DNA of 64,000 bases from Sipunculus nudus (GCA_026874595.1 CM049316.1:47246695-47310694); one strand, 5' to 3'. Counted from the first letter of the stretch, positions 35,515 to 47,712 are shown. Program-made: numbers and translations. The notes: a model not told the origin generated them from the sequence alone.

Positions 35515-35775
35515 GCCCTTTTCAAATGATAAAATCCTTTTTCCTTTGCACTCTTTGCTGGCAAGGAAGATGCGCCTGCATGGTTTCTGCAAAGAGAACG
35601 AATGATGGATGTGTTATTCTCCTCTAGTATATACACTTAGTTATAATTCGCCAATAACACCAAGTTAATAAGAGAACCCCTTCAGTAAATGTGTAATTTA
35701 GCCCGGCCATACATTGAGAGACTCCGTTTTGTCCATCGGGCCATGTGTTGAAATCCCCAGTTAAATGGTTTTCAA
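35515..35775. repeat. Old segmental duplication, copy 2
   Basis: Counterpart of 35030-35300, about 480 bp to the right. The spacing is filled by AT-rich DNA present only once. Confidence 0.6.
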
Positions 35776-35824
35776 ATCAACTGTGCAATCTGTCTTACTT
35801 ACTGGCTAGGCTCAAAATAGGATT

Positions 35825-35965
35825 GGTAATTAGAATTGTTTTTACGCCCTGTGTATGATAAATGAATTCTCGGTCAATTTCAAGAAACGACTAAGGTAGT
35901 AAGGACAGAGTAAAATGATGTTTAACATTATACAAGAAGTCGTGAATGTATTCCATGCAGGGTTA
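35825..35965. repeat. Dispersed repeat, copy 1 (second copy at 40823)
   Basis: Shares tttacgcccygtgtatgataa, ctcggtcaatttcaagaaac, aaggtagtaaggaca and gaatgtattccatgcagg with 40823-40960, same orientation, well conserved. Confidence 0.75.
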
Positions 35966-36245
35966 TTTTTAATGTAAAAAAGCCTTTTTTTATAAACAAG
36001 TGTATAGCTGTAAATAACTGCAAAAAACTGTTATTATTGTAAAAGAATCTGTGAATAAACTTCAGTTCAAACTTTCATGTGTTACTTAAACCTCCCACAT
36101 ATTAAGTAGGATTATAGGATATGGTGTATCATGTCATATACGTCAGAACATTATTTCTTACAAAGTGAGTGACATATACACATACAGTCCAAACATTCAT
36201 CGTGTAAGTGAATATTTTATTGATTCTAAGTAGTCCATATCAGCG
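35966..36245. other. Unique AT-rich DNA
   Basis: Nothing recognised. Confidence 0.4.
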
Positions 36246-36250
36246 CTCCC

Positions 36251-36523
36251 TCACAGAGCCCTATAGTAAGCCACAAGCTTGAAAGCTCTCTTTGCTCCCA
36301 GTCTGTTTTTAACTGTTGTGTGGATATATCCGAAATTTGGAAATATCCTCTCAATTGAAGCTCATGAGGCAGGTGCTGCCAGTAAGTCCACTGCTGAATT
36401 GTCCACATCATAAGCTTCAAAGATTGTCATCATATCACTGGAGACAACCTGTGACGTTGGCAGGAATCCCTGTTTACACCGGTCACTGGGCTCCTGGTGA
36501 TGCAAATTGATAGTGGTTGACAA
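36251..36523 (-). pseudogene. hAT-family transposase, C-terminal dimerisation domain fragment
   Basis: Read on the minus strand, the frame runs LHHQEPSDRCKQGFLP, then DMMTIFEAYDVDNSAVDLL, then PAS-stop-ASIERIF, then GYIHTTVKNRLGAKRAFKL and VAYYRAL, ending at a stop at 36251-36253. The series S.ERIF, about ten residues, then NRLG and a hydrophobic helix is the hallmark of the hAT C-terminal domain that dimerises the transposase. A TGA at 36362-36364 replaces a residue in the conserved segment. Only about 90 codons survive, with no DDE catalytic region and no start. It is a dead relic. Confidence 0.8.
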
Positions 36524-36568
36524 TCAGGGGCATAAGTTACCCTGCCTCTGTACTTGAATAAACAAACA

Positions 36569-36600
36569 CTAGCAATTACCCGTGCTTCGCACGTGCTACG
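36569..36600 (-). mobile_element. Helitron-like 3' end, copy 1
   Basis: On the minus strand a hairpin, CGTGCGAAGCACG, is followed by GGTAATTG and then CTAG with T next. Hairpin plus about ten bases plus CTRR before a T is the 3' signature of Helitrons. The body would extend to the right. The 5' end was not found. Confidence 0.5.
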
Positions 36601-36668
36601 CAGTAAGTACGGTGGTATCAGGGGAGAGGCGGAAAATCACAAATCCCGTTACGCTATTAATATATAGA

Positions 36669-36702
36669 CTAACAAAAATTACCCGTGCTACGCACGGTTT
36701 GG
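36669..36702 (-). mobile_element. Helitron-like 3' end, copy 2 (degenerate)
   Basis: The minus strand reads CCGTGCGTAGCACGGGTAAT, then tttt and gttag. Hairpin and spacer match copy 1, but the last word is TTAG instead of CTAG. Both copies are followed on the plus strand by a similar tail (cggtggt.ccagaggaga), so this is a roughly 100 bp direct duplication. Confidence 0.5.
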
Positions 36703-36790
36703 GGCGAGCACGGCAATCCGTACGGTGGTGCCAGAGGAGATTTTGAAAATCAAACAAATCGCGTAACGCTTTTAATATATGGTTCCATTA

Positions 36791-37240
36791 TATGTATGGT
36801 GTTATGCATAAAAATCCTTCGGAACTTGTTTCGGAAAAGCATACAGTAGCACACAGTCATCCAAAGCCACTGCCTAACATGCGGTCGGGGTCTTTGACGA
36901 ATAATCACCTACACATATACCATTGGACATGACAAACTGATCAACAATAACACATATACGTATATCCAAAAGAAACCGTCCATGGAAAAGACCTTAGAAG
37001 AAAATGCTCTAATACCAGTTTTATTTGTGAAAATAGTAACAATGATGGCCATGACTTATACGCAATAAGCATACATACTGAATAAAGAAATAAATATTCT
37101 TTAAAAACAAAGAGTATTACATAAATGTTTTTGAAATGAGATGGCACATGCATGTAAAAGAGACAAATACCAGTACAAACGTATTACAAACGTAAAACAC
37201 TCATAACCTCCTGGGCCTGCTAACCATTAACCATTCCTTC
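36791..37240. other. Unique AT-rich DNA
   Basis: No gene is seen. Confidence 0.4.
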
Positions 37241-37269
37241 TTTTTTTCTCTCATGGTATCATGTAATGG

Positions 37270-38300
37270 TTTTGCTATTTCTTTCCATTTTGGCTCAAGA
37301 CATTTTCTAAATGTTCTATCTGGAACTGTAAACCCCCCAGCCCTTTGCTAGACCTCAGTGATTTTTTAAAGTATAAATCAATATCCCAACCAGTATGATT
37401 ATTCATAGTCGGTTTTGATAACCTATCCGGTTCCTCTCCAACTACATTGGTACAACCTTCACGTATTTCTTTACTCGGTTTTTTTTCCAAGTGAAGAGTA
37501 GGCTGAGAAATAGTAACATACTTTGTATGAAATTTCACTGGTAATCTGAATAAAGCTGCTATAGGTAAGTGATCAGAGGTTTTCAGTTCGTGCTCTTCAT
37601 AAAGACATGATGCTGAAAAAAAAAAGATTCCAAAGTTTTTTTCATTTAATATATTATCTATCAAAGATCTGCTGTAGTAAGATTTCGTTATATAAGTGAA
37701 CTTTGGATCAGAGCATGATACATGTAGCTGGTATCATATCTACCTCATTTTATAAAATCTTTTATCCCACTTTCTCTGCCAGTACAACCGGCAAACTAGA
37801 ATTCAAGTCACCCATAATGATTACATGACCTATGGCCGAGTATCCATCGTATAGTTCATGTAAGATTTCTACCTTTCTGTATACTCTTTCAGACTATATT
37901 TTGAGCACCGCAAGTAAACCTGATTAATAGACAATGAGAGATTGTTTGCATTTGTCACCTGAATGCCGATTACAAAATCCAAAGTATCATTTTTACGGTA
38001 ACCAGTTGTTCGTACAGAGCCGCCAGTAATAGGTTTCCAATAAATCAGACCAACTCCCCCTTCCCCCGTCTGTACGGATCCAGTGGAATTAAATTACTAT
38101 CTGCTACCCCCATGGCGTCAAAGTCATGGTGAATAGATTCTAAGAAAATTAGACTTGAAATAACCAGTTCCCTTCCAAACCTACAATGCAACATCTGGAT
38201 CATCAAGGAGATTAGATATGTATAAACCATTTGCTATTGCCCCTCTACAATCGTATGATACTAACTTTAAGTCCGCCAGATCAACCATAAAATATCGATC
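37270..38300 (-). pseudogene. LINE ORF2, APE-type endonuclease domain
   Basis: From right to left on the minus strand: LVSYDCRGAIANGLYISNLL (about 38270-38210); a middle part with GLIYWKPITGGSVR (about 38050-38005); GDLNS (37801-37813); and SDHLPI (37569-37577). These are the order and motifs of the apurinic-type endonuclease that nicks target DNA for LINE insertion. Several stops and frame changes break it. Downstream the frame continues to about 37275 and then ends, with no reverse transcriptase. The relic is therefore truncated or was cut by a later event. Confidence 0.8.
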
Positions 38301-38389
38301 CATTTTTTTCATATTTTATACTACAGAATTATATCTTTTTTCCCGCTTTCAACTTATCTTCAGTACTCAAATTACCTATTCCAGACGCC

Positions 38390-39280
38390 ATCGCCTTATG
38401 TAAACGCCTCTAGGCCAAAATCTCTCTCGCTCTACTGTCGGGCCATCTGAACGGTACACCCGTAATTTAGCACATTTTACCCTGATATAATTCCATTAAA
38501 CATCTTCACATCAATTGCTTCCACCCCTAACATGCAAGTATTTACTTATAACTTTATTAGTAACAGAATCCTCTATTTTGATAAAAAATAAAGGTCCATC
38601 ACATTTTGACGGGATTGTCCATTATCTCTGCGCACGGTGAAACGTCGACGGCGGTCGTATCTACGATTCTTCCGTTCTCCCTGCCAGCGGTTGATGCCCC
38701 TGGTCAACCAGAGACAAGCGTGACACTCTTCGTTTTCATTGGCAAAGACGGTTCACAGTCAACAACTTCATCATTTTCCTTCGCTTCCAAAGAACTACCA
38801 GACGCATACCACACATTTGTCCGGCCATCCATCACCGCTTTACCGTTTATCCGACAAAGCCCCAAAATCACTATCAGTGCTACTCACTCCTGAGAAATTT
38901 TATAGAAGCCATCGTGGACTCTGTTTTATCAACCCATTCTTGTATATATGGTTCCATTGATCTTAACGAATTTGTTTTGCATCATTCGTGATACGCAGAC
39001 TATCGTCTATATATTCTCTTTTCTCAGTTCTTCATACTTCCGCACAAACTCATATAACACTCGACTCTGTTTACTGTTTCGGCCTTTAAACTGATAATAG
39101 AACTATTCATAGTATTCAAAGTATGGTTCATATTCTCAACAGTTCCATACAATTTATCATATTTCTTGTCTTTATTATTTATTACTTGTCTCAGTTCAGT
39201 CACAGTTTAACTGAAAAGTTCTTTAAGTTTTTCATTCTCTGAACGCATTTCATCAAAATTACAGCGTTAACGGCTAAAGT
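38390..39280 (-). pseudogene. LINE ORF1-like region, coiled coil plus basic part
   Basis: On the minus strand, 39280-39040 gives MRSENEKLKELFS then TVTELRQVINNKDKKYDKLY, a heptad-rich coiled-coil stretch. Further on, 38600-38400 gives DSVTNKVISKYLHVRG and ERERFWPRGVYIRR, the ending typical of LINE ORF1 proteins. Stops and frame changes are frequent. It sits directly upstream of the endonuclease on the same strand, as ORF1 should. ORF1 proteins bind element RNA. Confidence 0.6.
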
Positions 39281-39306
39281 ATATCAGCAACGGAAATGTC
39301 AGTTAA

Positions 39307-39897
39307 GCCCCTTTCACACATTCGCGGATAACATCACGGATCATCCCGGATCATCGTACCGGGGTCATTCGTGTTGACTCCGTCATCACCGTGTAAACTC
39401 CGGGCATCACCGTGTTAACACCGAATTGCATCCATAGTGATCCTTGGCGCACCTGCATGTTCAGAGAAAAAAATTAAACCTGCACAATTTTTCGTCCCAG
39501 TGTACACGGATGAAACATCATCCGTATCAATCCTTGTAGGCACCGTGCACCTCCGTGTAGCCACCGTATACATCCGGGAGTCTCCGTGTAGCCACCGGGA
39601 GCTCCGTATTGAGACCGGCACTTTCCGGGTGCCAGTTGAAGTTTTTTCTCCGATCATGCTGGTGCACCAAGGATCACTACGGATGCAACACGGTGTTAAC
39701 ACAGTGATGCTTGGTGTTTACACGGCGATGCCGTAGATAACACGGATGATTCCGGAACGATGCTCCGGGATTATCCGTGTTGCTATCCGTGAGTATGTGA
39801 AAGTCCCATTAACGAAATCGCGCTGCTGTCCCGGGAACACCACGGATTAAGATCCGGGGTGATCCCTGTTGCTTTCCGTGAATGTGTGAAAGGGGTC
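39307..39897. mobile_element. Long palindromic (foldback) element, 591 bp
   Basis: The left end gcccctttcacacattcgcg and the right end, in reverse gacccctttcacacattcac, are inverted over about 45 bp. Inner arms are also inverted: gtgatccttggcgcacctgc near 39438 against the complement of tggtgcaccaaggatcacta near 39660. The interior is packed with accgtgt and tccgtgt words. No target duplication is convincing and no frame shows a transposase. The CCCTTTCACAC end resembles some PIF/Harbinger-like elements, but that is weak. Confidence 0.78.
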
Positions 39898-40822
39898 TAG
39901 CACATCTCCATTTGAATTACTATCAGGTTGTGGCACCGATCGCTCAGGCTGATCATTTTAGGGGCAGATATACGAACTATATACAGAGGAAAATTCATCT
40001 GCAGGCGCGTCTGACAGGAACAAACACAAAGTGTGAAGTCTTTGGCAAGCTAATGACACAAACTATCGCTAAACGGAGACTTTGGGTTTGAAGTTTTATA
40101 AGAGACCTACCTGGAACATTTTGTTTATCTTTGGTCAGTTCAAATAGCTTGTTCCTCACTTCCTGTAATTTTTTTAGGATCATTGTGAACAATGTTCACT
40201 GATTTATGAATCACATCCTCTCTTGGATTAATATTCACATCAATCGATAAATCATTCACAATTTGATTTTAAAGCGCTAGGGGGTTCTTCTCTTTCTAGC
40301 TGAATTTCTGATGTTCTCTCTCTAGCTGAATTTCTGATGGGTAGGTGAGGGGCATGAAGCAGGTACATCTTCAAGCAATAGACTGAAATAACCTGAACAA
40401 TACTGGAGTCCGCCATTCAGTCGATGGCCCACACAAACTTACAAGTCAGGATCAAACGGTAACCGAAACCGCAAAGTTGTAATAACTGGAAGTGTTCAAA
40501 CGGTTCGCCTAGCTCAACAACAAAGCTGTTTTGTAACACTTCGGGGGCTAAAGTTCAACATTCCAAACGTCACTCAGAGTGGTTGCCAACTTGATCGAGT
40601 GCATTCTATTGTCTTGATTTCGCATGTACAAAAAATCTTAAAATTGGTACCAATTTTATACAATTTGCGCATACTTTTACAGCTACGATCTGCAACAGCG
40701 TACATACCAAAGATTGTCCTGTTAAAGGAGGGTTAACTGGCTGTTTTTCCACAAAATAGATCCAAATTGAGCAGAGCCTAAGAAAAACTTCCATCTAGCC
40801 TCACGCATGTGCCCGATGTGAT
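39898..40822. other. Unique DNA
   Basis: May contain the 5' part of the minus-strand LINE, but I see no motif. A short tandem tctctagctgaatttctgatg occurs near 40298-40340. Confidence 0.35.
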
Positions 40823-40960
40823 TTTACGCCCCGTGTAAGATAAATGATTTCTCGGACGATTTCAAGAAACGAATAAGGTAGTAAGGACACAGTAAAATAA
40901 TGTTTAACACTATACAAGAGGTCATGAATGTATTCCTTGCAGGGTTAGGTGCTGGTGCTG
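40823..40960. repeat. Dispersed repeat, copy 2
   Basis: Partner of 35825-35965; see there for shared words. The right boundary is at gcagggtta. Confidence 0.75.
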
Positions 40961-42164
40961 CAAAGGAAGGTGGTTGACGATCACAGTCACTACCGTCCCC
41001 TGTACTTGAATAAACAAAGATACCCAACACAAGCCTTGTGGCTGCTGACAGACAGACAGGCAGTTTATTATTATAGTGACATGTCACATACAAGATATAA
41101 ACTTTATCATAGGCACATCAATCCGTTAAAAAGCCCTCCTTGGGCTTATTTGTGACCTTAAGTATAAAGACAATAAATACAGAGTGGAAGACTTTAACAA
41201 TTATAAACATCATTAAATATACGGGCAGAGCATTTTCTTACAGATTAAGAGAAATGTAAAACTTGTTCCAAGAGCGGACCAAGTATTCGGCCAAATTCTT
41301 ACAACCACCATTGATTAAATAAACAAATTGATCTGTTTTATCATGAAGTTGAAATTGTGCGTAGTTACAAGATACTTTATCAAACAGAATTGTTGATAGA
41401 ATTGTTGATAACCATGGGAAACCATGGCTCCAAATAGACTGGCCCAGTCAATGAAAAATTGATGCCTCTGACAGAGAAACCAAACGTTCTCTCACTGTAT
41501 CGCACGTATAGTGTCGATAATGACCACTCTCTGTCCCTGAGGTCTTTCCCAGTGACGTAGGGAGAATTATAGTGGTCTTTCCCAGTATTTTTTTTTCAAA
41601 ACCAACATGGGTTATCCAGTAACCGCCTATCGTGGGCTTCTAGCTTGCTATTTATATACCCATTTGATCAGTCTTAATATTTTAAGGCCCTCGGCTATTT
41701 TGAGTACGGCACGACTTTCAACTCTATATATAACCCTCAGCCTCAGTTAGCCAGTGTGTCACCGTTTATCAGACCATCGCTTTTCAAGGCAGGCCGGTTT
41801 GAAAATGTATCCCTAGCTCAGCCAATCAGCGTGAGATATTCAGGTCCACAAGCCGGCTGGCTGAAACGATCACGGCGATCAGCGTGTTGGCAACTTAACA
41901 GGGGCAAGACTTTCAAGTGTAACTTGAACACTAAAAAATACACAGTTCAAAATAGATGCGACAGTGTCTACAATGCACTTTCTTTTGGCCCATGGACCGT
42001 TGTGTTCAACAGCAGAGATATATCAAAGGACACGAAGGTCCATGTATGGACTTAGTCTTTCTGAAAACATGATTTCAGTGCGATTGTTACCAAGCGGGTT
42101 GAGCTGTCTATTACCATTGTGACCGCTGCTTTGCGTCCACATAGCAACGATGCCATTCACAGGA
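40961..42164. other. Unique DNA with a TATA-like word
   Basis: actctatatataaccctcag at about 41720-41740 resembles a TATA box, and an open frame of about 99 codons follows (about 41756-42055). No protein family or splice site is recognised. Promoter activity is not supported further. Confidence 0.3.
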
Positions 42165-42250
42165 GGAGTGACGGCCTGATATGCAAATGCGAGGGAATCG
42201 TCAGGAGCCTTGTGACGCCCTAATATGCAAATATCAGGGATTCACCATAC
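42165..42250. promoter_or_regulatory. Tandem pair of octamer (ATGCAAAT) sites
   Basis: ATGCAAAT occurs at 42181-42188 and 42225-42232, in a 44 bp direct duplication (gtgacgscctratatgcaaat). ATGCAAAT is the POU-domain octamer. The duplication also keeps the flanks, so it may simply be a short tandem repeat. Confidence 0.4.
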
Positions 42251-42994
42251 GGACTTTACAGGGCTTTAGTGATAAGAGCTGGTACTGAGTTACGTCTATC
42301 GGTACATGGAACAACGTTTTATTTAAAGCATTTTAGTAGTAAACGTAAGTACACTAAAGCCCAGGCAGGGCTAGGCCCCAAAGGAAGTTGTTAATTAGGC
42401 ACCAGTCGGTCTGTAGCACAATGCCTATTTACATGATTAGTACAGGAACCCTGTGCCTCTGGGATCCAAGGCCTTGGTCATTAATGAAGTTTGTTTAATG
42501 AACTCTTGGGTATCATTTGTTTTTACATGACATTTGTACATTAGGGCATTAATGAGGTTTATTTGTTGAACTTATAGGTATCACCTAACAGAAATCCCAC
42601 ATGCACCTAGTTTTTTAGACTTTTTTTTACACATGGGTGTGAAAAACTCGCTGGACACTATATATATATATATATCAACATAGGTCTTACCTCATATTAT
42701 TTCCTGTTCTAATATTTGGGGATACCGAAACTCCCGACTTTTGACCCTATAGATCAAAGAAAGTGCGCATGCGCATCCTTATTCTCGGGACTTGTGAAGT
42801 TAACCTATACTGAAAACACCTTTTTAAAAATCTTTATACTGAATTGTAATATTCTTGAAATGTGTCACACAGACTATAGAAGGTTAATAAAAACAGTTGT
42901 CCCAACTTTGACTAACCTCGCACGCCTCCGAATTATCCCAATACCCCTGAAGACACCACTGACAACACGGGTTCCATCTTGTACCTTTTTATAA
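42251..42994. other. Unique DNA with a small duplicated segment
   Basis: cattaatgargtttrtttg recurs near 42479 and 42546. A short TATA run lies at about 42659-42675. No gene. Confidence 0.4.
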
Positions 42995-42997
42995 GTA

Positions 42998-43640
42998 ATT
43001 ATCCGTTACGGAACCTTATATCAACAGATCACGTATGCGTGACGAACATAAACTTTGTCATGGAGATAAAACAAATCAGATTCTGTAACACTAGGCAGCA
43101 TGAAATGTCTGGGGGAATGAATAAAGAAGTCAGTGGCTTTTTGTTAACAAATAACTATAATTTATTCTTAAAACAACCCTATAATTACAATACACTAAAT
43201 CAATACAATTACACAGTACAACAACAGTATAACAGCAAATCAATACAAGTGTATAAATAAAGTGTACAGTACCTGGATACCACCACTGTCACAGCGACAA
43301 GTCCTTTAAAACCAATAATCCACGTAAACAGTTCAAATAGTCCAAAGTAAAGCTCTTGTCGTAATCCCGAAAACAAACTTGAGACAGGTAGAATTAAATT
43401 GTATATAGTTAGTAATAGTAGAAACCTGGAATTATTGGATAGTTTCCACAACTGAATTACACGCTTTCGTGTACGCTGGAATTTTCTCTCCTCTCTCTTC
43501 TCGGCTCTAAAACACAGCCCCTATTTACAGCTTCTCATCTCAAGCTGAGAACTTTCCATTTCCCGAACAATCTAAAGAACAATACATAATACACAGTACA
43601 CACGCGTTACAGGAAACATCTAGAACAAGAATGCTGTGTT
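42998..43640. repeat. Interspersed repeat, copy 2
   Basis: Partner of 14478-15150. Starts at gttacggaacc and ends near atgctgtgttt. It lies in the same orientation as copy 1. Confidence 0.7.
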
Positions 43641-44091
43641 TCTACATGTCAGGGTTCACACATGAGCCGGCCCGGCTCGGCCAGGCGATGCTGTCATGGC
43701 AACGAGCTATGCGTGCTACACGAACCAAATGTCAACAACACATGGACATCTGTAACATATAAGGGCAAGAACCTCCAAGTGCTAGATGGAAACTCTTTAC
43801 TGAGAAAATGGACAGAAGTATGTGGGTTGTAGGAAGGACCCACAAGAACCCTTTTTTCTCAGAGTGAAGTGTACTTAAAAGAAGACTGGAGACTCAGGCC
43901 AATTACTGAGGTTATACTAGTATTTTAGGGAAATTTCTGAATTGCAAAACCTTTTAAGTGTCCCCCGTCCGAAAAAAAGGAAGCTATATACAAGGTTCAC
44001 CTATAAACAGTTTAATGCAAAAGGACAAAGATCATCAGAGACAGGAGCCGTTTGATTTAAGTTTGCACCTTTAATGTTGATCTTCAGTTTT

Positions 44092-44094
<3 letters not shown>
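43641..44094. other. Unique DNA
   Basis: Nothing recognised. Confidence 0.4.

Positions 44095-44156
<62 letters not shown>
44095..44156. repeat. (AT)n microsatellite
   Basis: About 30 dinucleotides abutting the left end of the next element. Confidence 0.97.
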
Positions 44157-44157
<1 letters not shown>

Positions 44158-46215
44158 TAATAATAAGCGCCCCTTCCGTAATAAGCGTCCCCCCCCACCG
44201 GATTTGGGTGATCACTTTAAGAAAACTAAGGGATGAGCCATCTTAACCTCACTTTTTTCCCTAGCCTATATAGCATTGGGCAACGTAATACCGCCAAGTT
44301 TAAAAGTTACCACCAGTTTTCATTCTATCTCCGTTAGGCTTTATCATCTTATATAATAATAATATTAGTTACAAACAACAGAATCAGTGGTCAAGTGTGT
44401 CATAGATAACATTGACTGACTGTGTCATTTACCGACCCAGCAGGTGGCCATGCTGTTTGGGTGACCTGAATTCAGGAACGTTTGTTGATGTATTATGCAA
44501 TGAAATATATATACTTACCGTATTTGCTCGTTTACAGGACGATAAATTTTATCCTAAAAAAATTGGTAAAGAAGGGCAGTCGTCTTATATACAGGTACAA
44601 GATTTTCAGCGTCCTCAGGGACGCCAAGGATAATTTACGGCAATCAGCATTATTACGTCGGTCGAACTGGACACCGTGGATATCGGTGATCATGTCCGTA
44701 TGGTGGTAATATACACTCAATAAAGAACATTACAATGATTTGTTTTTGTTTGAATTTATCGTTTATAAATCAGTTTTACAAGTGCACATAGTTAAATAAT
44801 TGGTAAGAGAAAGTTTGCCCTTGCCGCATTGACACAGGGATTTAAACTGAAACAATATGTGGAAGCCCTTCTGACACTGTTGAACCAGTGATTTTCCGCG
44901 ATCGCGGACGGAATCGCGGAACCGACAGACCGAAACGGAATTCACAATCCTGAAAATATATAAATTTTAATGTATTTTTTTGCCAAAATTATCATGCCAA
45001 TTCACTTGAAACATGTATGCAGTGATAAAATTGTCGATGCTGCTGACAGCGTGCGAGGCTTACCCATGTACTCAAAATGCCAGCGCCCTGGGTTTATTTG
45101 TGTGTATACAGCGCTCACGCAAGGGATGCTGGGAACTTGCCCACTTGGCTAAATACCATTCAGTAGCACGTAATATACATATAAAATAAGGATGATTTTT
45201 TTTCATATGGTGCCGTATTTACCGCGTAAAATGTTCACGAGTCCAGTGAATGCAGACGCTGTCAGCTGGCTTTCACACTGACACACACGAAGACTCGCAC
45301 ATAGCAACTTCGATTACAAGACAACCAGTAGCGCGTTATAACTTTAAATATGAAGCGGCCTTTCCTCAGGTGACGCGAAATTCAAAATTTGTCATGCTAG
45401 TATTATTAGACTACGTCAAGGAATGAATGTATTATAACGAGTCAACAAAGTTCAAGAATGGGACCGTGTTTTCGCGGGAAATAATTATGACGTATTTCCT
45501 CACAATTTTAAAAGAAAACCCCGGATTTGGTGAGTATACGCACTGAAATTAATATAATACGATGGAGTCTGAGGGCCAGTATTTCAGCTTTTTTTTTTTA
45601 TAAAATTTTGCGTGTAATATCATGCACAATGAAAAACAAAAAGGACAATTATTGGCGATGCCATTCTATATAATACATCGGCTCAGCTGTCAATGGTATT
45701 TGCCCAAGGTGATTGACATAATCGGGGTACCGACGTCCCGTATTATATTTTTTCATCTTTCGAATAAATACTGTTTCACATACCTTTATATGAACATTTT
45801 TTGTATTCTATTACCTTATTAGGCGGTGACTTTTATTAAAGAGTTAATTTATTACCATCCTTATTTTTCCTCTTCAGCTGCAAAGTCATTCTTAAAAATA
45901 TCTCATACAACACAAAAAAAATCGTCTGCAAATTGGTATCACTTGCATTAGTTACTATTTTTCGAAACTTCGCACAACCATCGCTGAACGATTGTTGGTT
46001 TTTCTGAATTGTCCTGAATGTGTTGTGAAGTCAAACACGTGTACATAAGCCGCAGTGTTAAATTAGAGGATCGTAACGCACTTTGGAAATTGGCAGGTGT
46101 TGGTTGGGGGTGGGGGTTGGGGGTGGGGATGGGGGCGCTTATTAGGATATAAATATAAGATTATTTTTAAAAATTTAATTTTGAGAGCGCCCGGGGCGCT
46201 TTTTAGGTCAAATAC
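44157..46215. mobile_element. Probable non-autonomous DNA element with 'aataagcgcccc' ends
   Basis: The left end reads aataagcgccccttccgtaa and repeats as aataagcgtcccccc. The right end, in reverse, reads accgtatttgacctaaaaag then cctaataagcgcccccat. An interior accgtatttgctcgtttaca at 44519 resembles the right end word, so elements may be nested. No transposase frame. The exact left boundary is blurred by the (AT)n tract. Confidence 0.5.
46098..46136 (+). other. G-quadruplex-prone G tract
   Basis: Five successive runs of four or five G separated by one to three bases lie here, next to ggggcgcttatt. The letters satisfy the usual four-run quadruplex rule with very short loops. It lies at the right end of the 44.2-46.2 kb element. 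Confidence 0.8.
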
Positions 46216-47707
46216 GGTATATATATGTGTGTATAAATATCAGTATTAAAGAAGTATAAGAGAATATCAGAAGATTCATACAAGAGCCAATTATTTGGTG
46301 TGTAGCTTTGACATGAGTTATCAATGAAATTAAGTTATTTACTGCAGCAGTGCATGGCATCAGTTATTTTGTACAGTAGTTATTTTGTGCAGCAGTTATT
46401 TTGTGCAGCAGTTTATCAATGTATGACGGGAAAAATACTTAAACAAGAAATAGAAATGCATATATCCCTCATTACACTTGCACATTTTCCATTTACAACC
46501 GCACAGATAGGGGTCAAATGCATGATAAAATATATACCTTGATATTACTTTGTCTGACGTTGACTTAAATTCAAATTATGCTGAAACTCGGGTCAAATAT
46601 GACGAGAGATTACGACACATAAAGCCGTTATAAGTCCATCGGACACAAGGTCGATGTAGCGCAAAATCTGTTTAATTCTGAATCGCTTCATTTAACGTTT
46701 ATTCTAAATTAAATCATCACATTCAAAACAACCTCAGTTGAGCAAGATGAATTCGGATATAATCTTATTTGAATGTAGTTATTTTATTTCTCATCGGCTG
46801 AATGTGACGGGTTGAAATATTGTGTCGTTGTAGGTACGTTTGAAAAAAAAGATAGAAATGTCCACGACCAGGAGCAAACATGAAAAAAGGGAAAATATAC
46901 AAAACTTTAATAAAGTAATTTTTTTTGCCTTCGGGTCAATCTCGAATTATATATAAGCTAATTATTATATTTTGTTAACTGATTATAAGACTCGACCTAG
47001 TTTGGGTCATTACAAAACATTGTCATTTCTGTTAGGTATGTAAAAGATAAATAGGTAAAACACGGCAGTGCGACATTATTTTGACGTACACAAAATGGCC
47101 ATTGATTATGTTGTAAAAACGGAACCTGTTTTTCTTTTATAATGTTTAAAAATGCAAATATTATATTAAGAATGTAAAGCATATTATTCCTAACTGCTAA
47201 AAACTTATAAAATATAAATTTTCATATTGCCATTCAGATAACAATGAATAACATCAGTACCAAACCCTCCGAATGATAGAAACCGTGAAATCCTGTATAT
47301 TCCGCATTCATTTCATCAGTTGTTTGCCTTTATAAACCCGCGTGTAATGATTAAACCGTTTACTTCAGATGTGATCGATTTAAGGAAAGTGTCAGGTGTT
47401 CCCGACGCGAGTCCATCGATCCCGGCTTTGATGTAAGTGTCTACAGAGAGCCGGCTATCCCAGTAAGTACGTGTGTTATTTCTCTATAGCAGGAATAGAA
47501 TCAAGGATCTAGGGACGTAGGAATAATAAAAAAAGAATGCCAATTGTGTTTCATTTCCATCACTGATGAAGAGTATACAGGCAGAAACTTAGGTTCGAAA
47601 CACTTCGAAGGTGTTAACAGAACAAAAAACTGATATCCAATAGGACAGTAGAAATCCAGGGTCTCTGTTATATATACAAACCTTCTTAATCATGGGACTA
47701 TCATGGG

Positions 47708-47712
<5 letters not shown>
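46216..47712. other. Unique AT-rich DNA
   Basis: A short tandem cagttattttgtgcagcag-like run occurs at 46355-46410. No gene recognised. Confidence 0.4.

Noticed and set aside
39301-39900. Harbinger element with 3 bp target duplication
   Set aside because: The bases outside the inverted ends do not match (tta against tag or agc, depending on the cut), so superfamily is not assigned.
41756-42055. Gene downstream of a TATA-like word
   Set aside because: The frame opens at a GTG, has no family motif and no conserved context. Kept only as a note.
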